Source: Methanobacteriota archaeon (GTDB lineage: Archaea > Altiarchaeota > Altiarchaeia > IMC4 > QMZM01). From it: a stretch of DNA of 14,483 bases. The DNA is taken from the NCBI GenBank assembly GCA_021731385.1, contig JAKFXM010000147.1, positions 1 through 14,483 of the forward strand, in the 5' to 3' direction. The notes below the pieces were generated by a model that worked only from the letters and a program-made list of their open reading frames with translations, ran no database searches and had not been told where the DNA came from. Positions 1 to 6,051 of the stretch are shown here, in pieces (the stretch's first letter is position 1; every line of letters starts with the position of its first letter). The translations under genes were made by a program, and so were the position numbers.

Positions 1-386
1 TATAGATACCTTCTGTTCCTTTTATCAATGATTTCTTCAGCACAAGTGCCGCAGAGGGAGACATCGGGAGGCACCACACCGCCAAGCCCCGTGCCCCCGC
101 TTTCAATTATCTTAAATTCATCAAATTCCCCATCTAGTTCTTCAAAATTTACATCAATCCCGTATATCCTCGAATTTTCTGGTTTTTTCTTTTTTAATAT
201 TTCTAAAAATTTTTTGCTATCTGCCTTTTCACCTTCCATTACTATTTCAACGCCGGCATCTCCGAGATTTCTTACATATCCCCGAAGCCCCAAATTTCTT
301 GCAGTGCGAAAGACAAATGGTCTGAATCCCACGCCCTGCACGATTCCGGAGATTTTTATTCTGCAAATCTGCACCATATTTACCAT
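1..386 (-). CDS. hypF: Carbamoyltransferase HypF, N-terminal part (cut by window edge)
   Basis: HypF makes the thiocarboxamide on the HypE C-terminal cysteine from carbamoyl phosphate and ATP; this becomes the cyanide ligand of [NiFe] hydrogenases. About 128 residues are visible. They start with an acylphosphatase-like domain carrying GIVQGVGFRPFVFR and GYVRNLGDAGVEI, then reach the first zinc-finger segment (PPDVSLCGTCAEEI, DKRNRRY), as in HypF order. The carbamoyltransferase and YrdC-like parts lie beyond position 1. ATG at 386 has AAGGAGG only 2 nt upstream; a second in-frame ATG at 377 has the same motif 11 nt upstream, so the exact start is uncertain. The gene is divergent from hypC with a 40-nt gap. 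Confidence 0.9.
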   Translation of the reverse strand, partial: MVNMVQICRIKISGIVQGVGFRPFVFRTARNLGLRGYVRNLGDAGVEIVMEGEKADSKKFLEILKKKKPENSRIYGIDVNFEELDGEFDEFKIIESGGTGLGGVVPPDVSLCGTCAEEIIDKRNRRYL

Positions 387-393
387 ACCCTCC

Positions 394-406
394 TTAATAT
401 TATAGG
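394..406 (+). promoter_or_regulatory. Candidate archaeal TATA box for hypCDE
   Basis: The AT-rich stretch TTAATATTATAGG is centred about 27 nt before the hypC ATG at 427, and no Shine-Dalgarno motif precedes that ATG. Archaeal TATA boxes sit about 25-30 nt upstream of the transcript start, so hypC may be read from a leaderless transcript. The same 40-nt gap must also serve hypF on the other strand. This is inference from spacing and composition only. Confidence 0.4.
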
Positions 407-426
407 GATCCTCACAAATAGCAAAA

Positions 427-642
427 ATGTGTTTAGCAATACCTGCAAAAATTTTGGAAATAGGGGGGAATGAAGCCATAGCAGACTTTGGCGGTATAAA
501 AAGGAGCATAAGGATAGACCTTGTTGATGCAAAAACCGGGGATTATGTAATAGTCCATACGGGTTATGCAATCCAGAAGATGGATAAAAACGAGGCAATT
601 GAAACCCTCAGGGATATGAAGAGGATTCTGAAAAATGCATAG
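427..642 (+). CDS. hypC: Hydrogenase maturation chaperone HypC (copy 1)
   Basis: This 71-residue protein has the usual HypC length. HypC is the small OB-fold chaperone that forms a complex with HypD, carries the Fe(CN)2CO unit and docks on the hydrogenase large-subunit precursor. The family signature is at the start: MCLAIPAKI, with Cys2 as the essential ligand once Met is removed. Further family segments are EAIADFGGIKR and GDYVIVHTGYAIQKMD. It overlaps hypD by 8 nt, which suggests translational coupling. No ribosome binding site is evident, in keeping with leaderless expression. A second hypC (3497-3267) lies next to the hydrogenase structural genes. This copy is probably the general HypD partner, but that division of labour is not shown. 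Confidence 0.95.
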   Translation: MCLAIPAKILEIGGNEAIADFGGIKRSIRIDLVDAKTGDYVIVHTGYAIQKMDKNEAIETLRDMKRILKNA

Positions 643-1714
643 TAATTTCAGAAATAAGGAAATTGCAGGGATTATATCAAAAAAGATAAATTCAATTTCA
701 AAAGATCTTGGAGAAATCAAAATCATGCACGTCTGCGGAACCCATGAGGATACAATAACCAGATATGGTATACGCTCGCTTCTTCCGGAAAATATAGGAT
801 TAATCTCTGGTCCGGGATGTCCTGTCTGTGTCACAACGCAGAGGGAGATAGATGAGGCAGTTTTTCTTGCAGAAAAAGAGATTACAATAACTACATTCGG
901 TGATATGCTGAATGTTCCCGGTAGTAATGGTTCTCTTGCAGATGCAAAAGCGAATGGTGGCGATGTGAGGGTTGTCTATTCAATAACGGATTCTGTTGAG
1001 ATAGCGAGGAAGAACCCTGAAAAAGAAATTGTTCATATAGCAATCGGCTTTGAGACTACCGCACCTACAAGTGCAATTGGAATTAATGATGCACCTGAAA
1101 ATTTTTCAATTCTTTCATGTCATAGACTTATCCCGCCTGCGATGGAATTTCTCCTTAGATCAGAGGATGTTGATATTGACGGTTTCATAAATCCGGGGCA
1201 TGTATCAACAATAATCGGTGCAAAGGCATATGAAGGTATCAGCAAAAAATACGGGATTCCGCAGGTAATATCTGGATTTGAGCCATTGGATGTTTTGTTC
1301 TCGGTATTTATCCTTTTGAGTATGATAAAAAAGAAAGAGAGAGGGGTTGTGAATGAATATTCCCGCGTTGTCAGATATGAGGGAAATCCAAGGGCATTAA
1401 AAGCCATGAATGAAATTTTTGAAACCTATGATGTTGAATGGCGGGGTTTTCCGGAAATTCCAAATTCGGGATTAAGGTTAAGGGGGAAATTTTCAGGATA
1501 TGACGCAAGGAAAAGATTTGATGTAAAGGTAAAAAAAACAAGAATCCATAAAGGCTGTATGTGCGGGGAAGTCCTCAAAGGAAAAATTTCTCCGGATGAA
1601 TGTAGACTTTTTGCAAATGTTTGTAATCCGGGGCATCCTATAGGTCCGTGTATGGTATCCAAGGAGGGTGCATGCGGCATAGCGTATAGATACGGAAAAG
1701 ATGGAAAGAATTAA
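635..1714 (+). CDS. hypD: Hydrogenase maturation iron-sulfur protein HypD
   Basis: HypD is the [4Fe-4S] scaffold on which the Fe(CN)2CO group is assembled together with HypC and HypE. The 359 residues match the usual length. Conserved elements are MHVCGTHE (Cys34), GPGCPVCVT (Cys62 and Cys65, the CPxC pair), GFETTAPT, the GFINPGHVS segment, GFEPLD, and the C-terminal cluster region with CMCGEVLKG, CNPGHPIGPC and EGACGIAYRYG. The ATG at 635 lies within the end of hypC. The end overlaps the hypE start by 14 nt, so hypC, hypD and hypE are coupled. All key cysteines are present, so the gene looks functional. Confidence 0.96.
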   Translation: MHSNFRNKEIAGIISKKINSISKDLGEIKIMHVCGTHEDTITRYGIRSLLPENIGLISGPGCPVCVTTQREIDEAVFLAEKEITITTFGDMLNVPGSNGSLADAKANGGDVRVVYSITDSVEIARKNPEKEIVHIAIGFETTAPTSAIGINDAPENFSILSCHRLIPPAMEFLLRSEDVDIDGFINPGHVSTIIGAKAYEGISKKYGIPQVISGFEPLDVLFSVFILLSMIKKKERGVVNEYSRVVRYEGNPRALKAMNEIFETYDVEWRGFPEIPNSGLRLRGKFSGYDARKRFDVKVKKTRIHKGCMCGEVLKGKISPDECRLFANVCNPGHPIGPCMVSKEGACGIAYRYGKDGKN

Positions 1715-2711
1715 TTTGATTAAATCCATTCATGGCGGCGGCGGAATTGCAATGTATGAATTGATCTCAAGATTGGCAAAAAATTTACCTCTAAGAAGTG
1801 TCAATGGAGGAACCGGCCTTGATGAGCAGGACGATGGTGCAATAATTCCGGTCTCTGGTAAAAATCTTGTTTTTACAACAGATTCATATACAGTAGATCC
1901 GCTATTCTTCCCGGGCGGGAATATAGGTAAGCTTTCAATGTGCGGAACTATAAATGACCTTGCAGTTATGGGTGCCAGGCCTGTTGCAATTTCGTCGGCA
2001 TTTGTAATTAGTGAAGGATTTCCTCTCTCTGATTTGGACAGGATTGTGAATTCAATGGGCAAAATTTCAAGGATTGCGAATGTTCCAATAGTTGCGGCAG
2101 ATACGAAGGTTGTTGATAAGGGGCTTGATCTGATTATAAATACGGCAGGTATAGGAATTGCGAAAAATCCGGTAATGGATTCCGGGCTTAATCCGGGAGA
2201 TAAGATAATTATCAGCGGAAGCATCGGTGATCATGGAATTGCAGTTCTATCTGACAGAGAAGGAATAAAATTCGGAACAAGACTGAAATCAGACTGCGCC
2301 CCGCTTTGGACAATGATAAGCAAAATTCTAGGATATGGGATTCATGCAATGAAAGACCCCACGAGAGGTGGGCTTGCATCAGCACTGAACGAGATTGCAA
2401 AGAAGTCAGATGTTGGAATTTTTATTGATGAAAAAAGAATACCAATAAGAAAAGGGGTAATGGCAGCATCGGAAATGCTTGGCATAGATCCATTAACACT
2501 GGCAAATGAAGGCAAGGTTGTTATAGGTGTTTCAGATTCTGATGCAAACAGGGTTCTTGGAATACTCCAAAAAACAAGATTAGGAAAAAATGCAAGGATT
2601 ATCGGAGAGGCGACAAAAGAGAATAAGGGCAGAGTGATTATGGAAACCCCGACGGGCGGAAAAAGAATACTTGACATGCCTCTTGGAGATCCGGTGCCAA
2701 GGGTATGCTAA
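1701..2711 (+). CDS. hypE: Hydrogenase maturation protein HypE (thiocarbamate dehydratase)
   Basis: HypE receives the carbamoyl group from HypF on its C-terminal cysteine, dehydrates it with ATP to thiocyanate and passes cyanide to iron on HypC-HypD. The 336 residues carry the PurM/AIR-synthase fold signatures: SIHGGGGIAMYELI near the N-terminus, TTDSYTVDPLFFPGGNIGKL, CGTINDLAVMGARP, VAADTKVV and KDPTRGGLASALNEIA. The protein ends in PRVC, a variant of the diagnostic PRIC tail whose cysteine is the acceptor. It starts inside the end of hypD. It is followed by an 89-nt gap that holds two palindromes. Confidence 0.96.
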   Translation: MERINLIKSIHGGGGIAMYELISRLAKNLPLRSVNGGTGLDEQDDGAIIPVSGKNLVFTTDSYTVDPLFFPGGNIGKLSMCGTINDLAVMGARPVAISSAFVISEGFPLSDLDRIVNSMGKISRIANVPIVAADTKVVDKGLDLIINTAGIGIAKNPVMDSGLNPGDKIIISGSIGDHGIAVLSDREGIKFGTRLKSDCAPLWTMISKILGYGIHAMKDPTRGGLASALNEIAKKSDVGIFIDEKRIPIRKGVMAASEMLGIDPLTLANEGKVVIGVSDSDANRVLGILQKTRLGKNARIIGEATKENKGRVIMETPTGGKRILDMPLGDPVPRVC

Positions 2712-2719
2712 TTTTTCAT

Positions 2720-2765
2720 CGCAATACGGAGTATTGCGAGTTAAAATTTTGCAACGCAAAATTTT
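2720..2765. repeat. Two chained perfect hairpins between hypE and the thioesterase gene
   Basis: The first palindrome has arms CGCAATAC (2720-2727) and GTATTGCG (2731-2738) around the loop GGA. The second has arms AAAATTTTGC (2743-2752) and GCAAAATTTT (2756-2765) around AAC. The linker is AGTTA. The second hairpin recurs with the same arms and other loops at 6005-6027 and 14111-14133. The segment TTGCGAGTTAA at the junction recurs at 5946-5955 and, with one change, near 13343. This makes it part of the dispersed hairpin family rather than a simple terminator, although the T-rich 3' side could still end transcription. Confidence 0.85.
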
Positions 2766-2800
2766 TTCAGTTTTGAATTCCATTAGATTAGAATAGAAAA

Positions 2801-3289
2801 ATGACAGATCATACTCAAATAAAGGCCAAAAAAGTATCAGACTCTGCCACCGAGATGGCACAGTTGATGATGCCTGAAGATGCAAATCCAAAAGGCCTGG
2901 TTCACGGTGGTGTCATATTGTCACTCGCAGATAAGATCGCATATGCATGCTCTTCAAAACATGCGGGGCATTACTGTGTAACTGCCTCTGTTGACAGGGT
3001 TGATTTTAAATCCCCCATAAGGATAGGCCAGCTTGTAACACTAAAGGCGTCGGTAAATTATGTTGGACACAGTTCAATGGAAGTGGGCATTAAGATAACA
3101 GCCCAGGACCTGATAACGGGAGAGATAACCCATACAAATACATGCTTTTTCACTATGGTTGCTTTGGATGAAAATAATAAGCCCATTGAAGTACCCCGGC
3201 TAATCCTAGAAACTGAAGAGGAAAAGAGAAGGTTTAAGAAAGGGGAGGAGAGGCGGGATATCAGGCTTAAGGCAAGGGCATGCGCTTAG
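2801..3289 (+). CDS. Acyl-CoA thioesterase, hotdog fold (YciA/BACH type)
   Basis: This 162-residue protein has the layout of acyl-CoA hydrolases of the hotdog family, which split fatty acyl-CoA into acid and CoA in the cytoplasm. The core contains NPKGLVHGGVILSLADKIAY, typical of the helix that packs in the hotdog, followed by ASVDRVDFKSPIRIGQLVTL, with the Asp of VDRVDF in the usual catalytic place, and EVGIKITAQDLITGE. The tail is basic and charged (EEEKRRFKKGEERRD). No Shine-Dalgarno motif is visible before the ATG. It lies on the same strand as hypCDE but 89 nt downstream, beyond two hairpins. Its last 23 nt overlap the convergent hypC copy 2. The physiological substrate is unknown, and a link to hydrogenase maturation is not implied. 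Confidence 0.85.
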   Translation: MTDHTQIKAKKVSDSATEMAQLMMPEDANPKGLVHGGVILSLADKIAYACSSKHAGHYCVTASVDRVDFKSPIRIGQLVTLKASVNYVGHSSMEVGIKITAQDLITGEITHTNTCFFTMVALDENNKPIEVPRLILETEEEKRRFKKGEERRDIRLKARACA

Positions 3290-3497
3290 TGATGCACTCA
3301 CATGCCATTATTATTTCTCCTGCAGATTCCTTGTCCATTTTCTGGATTCCAAGCCCTTCATGGACAAGTATATAATCTCCTGATTTCAGATTCTTAAGAA
3401 GCGATATGTCTATAGATTTTGAAATTCCGTTGAATTCTGCGATTGCTTCTTCAGAACTTATTACTTTAATAATCTTTAACGGGGTTGCGAGGCACAT
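3267..3497 (-). CDS. hypC: Hydrogenase maturation chaperone HypC (copy 2)
   Basis: This second HypC has 76 residues and begins MCLATPLKI with the essential Cys2. It continues with EEAIAEFNGISKSI and GDYILVHEGLGIQKMD, all family positions. It differs clearly from copy 1, so it is a paralogue and not a recent duplicate. It is the last gene of the hyd operon, 58 nt after the hydA stop, and that gap is filled by a double-hairpin module. The position suggests a chaperone dedicated to HydA, as HybG is to hydrogenase 2 in Escherichia coli; this is inference. The stop codon lies inside the convergent thioesterase gene. Confidence 0.93.
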   Translation of the reverse strand: MCLATPLKIIKVISSEEAIAEFNGISKSIDISLLKNLKSGDYILVHEGLGIQKMDKESAGEIIMACECITKRMPLP

Positions 3498-3503
3498 TTT
3501 AGG

Positions 3504-3559
3504 TTTATACGAAACTCATAGTTTCGTAGCTATGAATCTGCGAAGCAGATTCATATTAA
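3504..3559. repeat. Double-hairpin module between hydA and hypC copy 2 (supplies the hydA stop)
   Basis: Order on the plus strand: TTTAT (3504-3508), hairpin ACGAAACT-CAT-AGTTTCGT (3509-3527), AGCT (3528-3531), a hairpin with arms ATGAATCTGC (3532-3541) and GCAGATTCAT (3545-3554) around GAA, and ATTAA (3555-3559). This is the same layout as the modules at 5952-6006, 13350-13407 and 13461-13512, but with different stems. The hydA stop codon TAA (complement of 3556-3558) lies in the ATTAA end, directly after the final His codon. Confidence 0.88.
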
Positions 3560-4854
3560 TGCACAGAACATGTTATGCAGGGATCATAAGCCCTGATAAG
3601 CATTTCAACCAGTTTCCTTATCTCCTTCCGGTCATTCGTAATTTTCATTAGCTCCCTGATGTCTTCCTCTATATTTGTCAGATTTTGGACGGTTGGGGTT
3701 ATTATGTTACAATCTTTTATTTTTCCATCCTTGCCTATTTCATAATCGTGGTAAAGATTTCCTCTTGGAGCCTCTATCACACCTATGCCGCGGCCTTCTC
3801 TTACTTTATGTGGCAGAGGCTTCGCCTCTGACACATGTCTGAGCCCTTCGGGCTCAGCCACATAATGAATTTCTTCTTTTTCCATTTCTCCATCCAAAAT
3901 CGCACCTATCAATTTTATTCCCTCTTCAATGAAGTGCAGTATCTCAATCGCCTGTGCAAAATTATTGTGGAACGGATTATAACTTGGGAATTTTATCTCA
4001 CTGTCCTTTAGTGCTTTTTTGGCAAGTGGGTTCAGTTCATCCCTGTGCATATTTACCCTTGAAAGAGCTCCAACCATAAATCCGTGATTTGACCTTTCTC
4101 CATACTTTGCGGTTGAACCATTCCTGACAGTCTCGGTTATCTCTTTCTTATAGTCCTTTGGATTAAATTTGGAACCATTGTCAGAGCCTATCAGACCATT
4201 ATACAAAGGGTATTCCCCATCAGAATGCAAAGACATGTATTCTGTCTTTCTTTCCAATTCAGGATAATTAAAGTTTCCGAAAAGGTTAATTGTTTCTTTC
4301 GCATCTGCAACGCATGATTCAAGATTATTTCTCAGTTTTCTGATATCACTGAGAGAAGGTAATTTCGAAAATCCCCCGACGGTCGTGGTAAGAGGATGTA
4401 TTGCCCTCCCCCCAATTCCGCTTATAATCTCATCCCCGAGATTTTTTAAATTTAACGCAAGCCTGAATTTTGCAGGGTCTTTTTTTGTAAGAAATAAAGC
4501 GCTATCAAGACCGACATAATCCGGCAGGGCAAGGAAAAAAAGATGTAAAACATGACTCTGTATCATCTGCCCGCATAGCATTAATTTCCTGAGATTTACC
4601 GTTTTCTCGCTGGGACTTACGCCAAACACATCCTCAATTGCCTTTATTGATGCTATATTATGGGCTGTAGGACATACACCACATATCCTTGAGGTTACGA
4701 ATGGGGCATCAATATAATTTCTGCCTATAAGTATCCCTTCGAAAAGTCGTTCTCCCTCCAAGACCTGAAGTTGTGCCGTATGCTCTTTGAAATCTATCTT
4801 CACTATTCCGTGCCCTTCAATCTTTGCGATATACTGCGGGATTATTCTTTTCAT
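3556..4854 (-). CDS. hydA: Group 3b [NiFe] hydrogenase large subunit, alpha (HydA)
   Basis: HydA is the catalytic subunit, binding Ni-Fe through four cysteines. The N-terminal pair is in RICGVCPTAHN (Cys58, Cys61) and the C-terminal pair in DPCITCSVH (Cys426, Cys429). Further signatures are KIEGHG near residue 12 and VIEAPRGNLYHDYE near 359. The 432-residue chain ends exactly at His432. Group 3 precursors usually carry a few more residues that an endopeptidase removes (in Pyrococcus furiosus VVRL), so this form appears pre-matured. Residues 331-350 (YVAEPEGLRH and the following ten) are encoded by a cloverleaf palindrome inserted just before the conserved VREGRGIGVIEAPRG segment. It follows hydD after 222 nt and is the fourth gene of the hydBGDA operon. 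The upstream leader is duplicated at 5035-5075. Confidence 0.95.
   Translation of the reverse strand: MKRIIPQYIAKIEGHGIVKIDFKEHTAQLQVLEGERLFEGILIGRNYIDAPFVTSRICGVCPTAHNIASIKAIEDVFGVSPSEKTVNLRKLMLCGQMIQSHVLHLFFLALPDYVGLDSALFLTKKDPAKFRLALNLKNLGDEIISGIGGRAIHPLTTTVGGFSKLPSLSDIRKLRNNLESCVADAKETINLFGNFNYPELERKTEYMSLHSDGEYPLYNGLIGSDNGSKFNPKDYKKEITETVRNGSTAKYGERSNHGFMVGALSRVNMHRDELNPLAKKALKDSEIKFPSYNPFHNNFAQAIEILHFIEEGIKLIGAILDGEMEKEEIHYVAEPEGLRHVSEAKPLPHKVREGRGIGVIEAPRGNLYHDYEIGKDGKIKDCNIITPTVQNLTNIEEDIRELMKITNDRKEIRKLVEMLIRAYDPCITCSVH
3806..3865. repeat. 60-nt cloverleaf palindrome inserted in frame in hydA
   Basis: The outer stem is TTATGTGG (3806-3813) with CCACATAA (3858-3865). It encloses hairpin CAGAGGC-TTC-GCCTCTG (3814-3830), the linker ACACATGT (3831-3838) and hairpin CTGAGCCC-TTC-GGGCTCAG (3839-3857). 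All stems are perfect. The length is exactly 20 codons, and hydA reads through it. Its reverse complement has the same layout and partly the same bases as the element at 5830-5945, and the first hairpin is related to the one at 4938-4954. Confidence 0.93.
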
Positions 4855-4893
4855 AGCCTTTTCGCCAAGTTGTGATATTAGCCTTTATGTATT
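4853..4893. repeat. Direct repeat, copy 1: hydA leader
   Basis: This 41-nt segment begins ATAGCCTTTTCGCCAAG and ends in GCCTTTATGTATT. On the minus strand it is the immediate leader of hydA, including GGCGAAAAGGCT before the ATG and the first bases of the start codon. It matches 5035-5075 at 36 of 41 positions by my count. The hairpin pair at 4910-4954 lies between the copies. Confidence 0.8.
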
Positions 4894-4909
4894 CCCAAAA
4901 GGCTATCAG

Positions 4910-4954
4910 CTCGAAGTCCAAAGGACTTCGAGTCTGTCAGACACGAAGTGTCTG
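4910..4954. repeat. Hairpin pair in the hydD-hydA spacer
   Basis: Arms CTCGAAGTCC (4910-4919) and GGACTTCGAG (4923-4932) enclose AAA. After TCTGT, arms CAGACAC (4938-4944) and GTGTCTG (4948-4954) enclose GAA. Read on the minus strand, the second hairpin and its borders (GGCAGA before the stem centre, TCTGACA after it) match the hydA cloverleaf, with the inner pairs changed on both arms. It looks like a diverged or partial cloverleaf without a clear outer stem. Weaker pairings flank it: TAGCCTTT/AAAGGCTA (4879-4905) and AAAATCC/GGATTTT (4964-4991). No gene is visible in 4855-5076. Confidence 0.8.
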
Positions 4955-5034
4955 CCATCATCCAAAATCCTCTACAGTTGGTTTGGATTTTAGCCTTTAT
5001 CTTAGAGAAATTCATCGAATGGAATTTGAGTGAT

Positions 5035-5075
5035 ATAGCCTTTTCGCCAAGCGGTAATATAAGCCTTTATGTAAT
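5035..5075. repeat. Direct repeat, copy 2: just downstream of hydD
   Basis: This segment begins ATAGCCTTTTCGCCAAG and ends GCCTTTATGTAAT, directly after the hydD stop on the minus strand. It is the partner of 4853-4893 with five mismatches. Removing one copy and the intervening sequence would leave hydD followed by a roughly 40-nt leader and hydA, a normal operon spacing. Confidence 0.8.
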
Positions 5076-5076
5076 T

Positions 5077-6051
5077 TCAAAGTCTTATATTTTCAATCCT
5101 ATCCTTCAGGAACAAGGATAAGAAATTCCTCGCTTCTTCTTCGCCCGAGATTTTGTTTAGTATATTTATCATTGACTGGACATTTGCCCCTTTGAGGATT
5201 CCATAACAGCCTACACAGGGTTTGTTGTTTAATGTGCATATTGCACCACACCCGCCGGTTGTAATCGGTCCGAGGCATGGCTTTTTGTCTACCAGAAAAC
5301 ATAGATTTCCCTTTGCCTTGCACTCAAGGCATACGGGGTATTTTCTGTTTTCTGGAATTTTATTGAAAAGTAAAGATGCGAGAAACCTTTCTATCTCATC
5401 AGGATTTACAGGACAGCCATGAATGTAAAAATCAACATTTACATAAGCGTCTATCGGCTTTGCATCTATTGCTTTTGAAACATAACCATTACCATAGATT
5501 TTCTCTGTAACGGATTTTCTGTTCTTCTGGTCAATAATCCCCTGAACCCCCGCAAGACATGCGCATGCACCAAGTGCTATAAGAATCCTGGATTCTTCCC
5601 GTATAACATTTAACTCTTCCCTTTCCTCATCTGTCATGGGGGTACCTTCTACAAAGGCTATGTCAAACGGTCCCTGCTCCTCTCTACCCCCGGTAAGCCG
5701 CCAGTTGACTATTTCAACCTCTTTAAGTAAATCTACTAATTTTCTTCTTAATGCAATGAACTCCAACTCGCAGCCTTCGCAGTCTGTAAGGTCGAATATT
5801 GCAATTTTCTTTTTATCGCGATACAAAGTATGTGGCTGAGCGACTTTGTCGCCCGAAAAATCACAAGGCGATTTTTGGGCCCAATTTGCCTCCGGCAAAT
5901 TCGGGCTCAGAGATATGTCGGAGAGGCATTGCCTCTCCGCCACATTGCGAGTTAATCCGAGACCAAAGGTCTCGGAGCTACGAAACTCTAAAGAGTTTCG
6001 TATTAAAATTTTGCTTTGCAAAATTTTTTTACTTATACTTTTTTTGTTCAT
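5077..6051 (-). CDS. hydD: Group 3b [NiFe] hydrogenase small subunit, delta (HydD), with inserted N-terminal segment
   Basis: HydD carries Fe-S clusters that pass electrons between the Ni-Fe site of HydA and HydB/HydG. Cysteine motifs are CEGCELE (Cys91, Cys94, proximal cluster), GACACLAG (163, 165), HGCPVNPDE (213) and a C-terminal group from 241 to 282 including CLECKAKGNLC, GGCGAIC and PCVGCYG. The ATG at 6051 overlaps the hydG stop as ATGA, good evidence for a coupled start. Residues 9-74, however, are encoded entirely by palindromic elements (5830-6027, exactly 66 codons). Joining residues 1-8 (MNKKSISK) to TLYRDKKKIAIFDLTDCEGC gives a normal small-subunit N-terminus of about 258 residues. 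An alternative is initiation at the in-frame TTG at 5826. The core is secure; the true N-terminus is not. Confidence 0.92.
   Translation of the reverse strand: MNKKSISKKILQSKILIRNSLEFRSSETFGLGLTRNVAERQCLSDISLSPNLPEANWAQKSPCDFSGDKVAQPHTLYRDKKKIAIFDLTDCEGCELEFIALRRKLVDLLKEVEIVNWRLTGGREEQGPFDIAFVEGTPMTDEEREELNVIREESRILIALGACACLAGVQGIIDQKNRKSVTEKIYGNGYVSKAIDAKPIDAYVNVDFYIHGCPVNPDEIERFLASLLFNKIPENRKYPVCLECKAKGNLCFLVDKKPCLGPITTGGCGAICTLNNKPCVGCYGILKGANVQSMINILNKISGEEEARNFLSLFLKDRIENIRL
5830..5945. repeat. Expanded cloverleaf palindrome in the hydD 5' region
   Basis: The outer stem is ATGTGG (5830-5835) with CCACAT (5940-5945). Arm one is CTGAGC (5836-5841) with GCTCAG (5905-5910) and contains further hairpins: GAC-TTT-GTC (5842-5850), AAAAATC pairing with GATTTTT (5856-5875), and AATTTGCC-TCC-GGCAAATT (5883-5901). 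The linker is AGATATGT (5911-5918). Arm two is CGGAGAGGC (5919-5927) with GCCTCTCCG (5931-5939) around ATT. The layout equals the reverse complement of the hydA element at 3806-3865, with extra hairpins nested in arm one. Confidence 0.87.
5952..6027. repeat. Double-hairpin module plus third hairpin at the hydD 5' end
   Basis: TTAAT (5952-5956), hairpin CCGAGACC-AAA-GGTCTCGG (5957-5975), AGCT (5976-5979), arms ACGAAACTC (5980-5988) and GAGTTTCGT (5993-6001), ATTAA (6002-6006). Overlapping the end is a third palindrome with arms AAAATTTTGC (6005-6014) and GCAAAATTTT (6018-6027) around TTT. The first hairpin is identical, in reverse complement, to 13489-13507, about 7.5 kb away. Confidence 0.9.

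Noticed and set aside
28..405. Plus-strand open frame of 125 codons at the left edge
   Set aside because: It is antisense to hypF, whose acylphosphatase and zinc-finger signatures are clear on the minus strand.
2720..2765. Intrinsic terminator for hypCDE
   Set aside because: Both hairpins belong to the dispersed family, and one recurs inside the ipk coding sequence, so termination cannot be their general role. A local effect is still possible.
3806..3865. tRNA or tRNA-like gene, because of the cloverleaf shape
   Set aside because: Only two inner arms, no anticodon loop of seven, no T-loop GTTC sequence and no discriminator/CCA context. It also lies in frame inside hydA.
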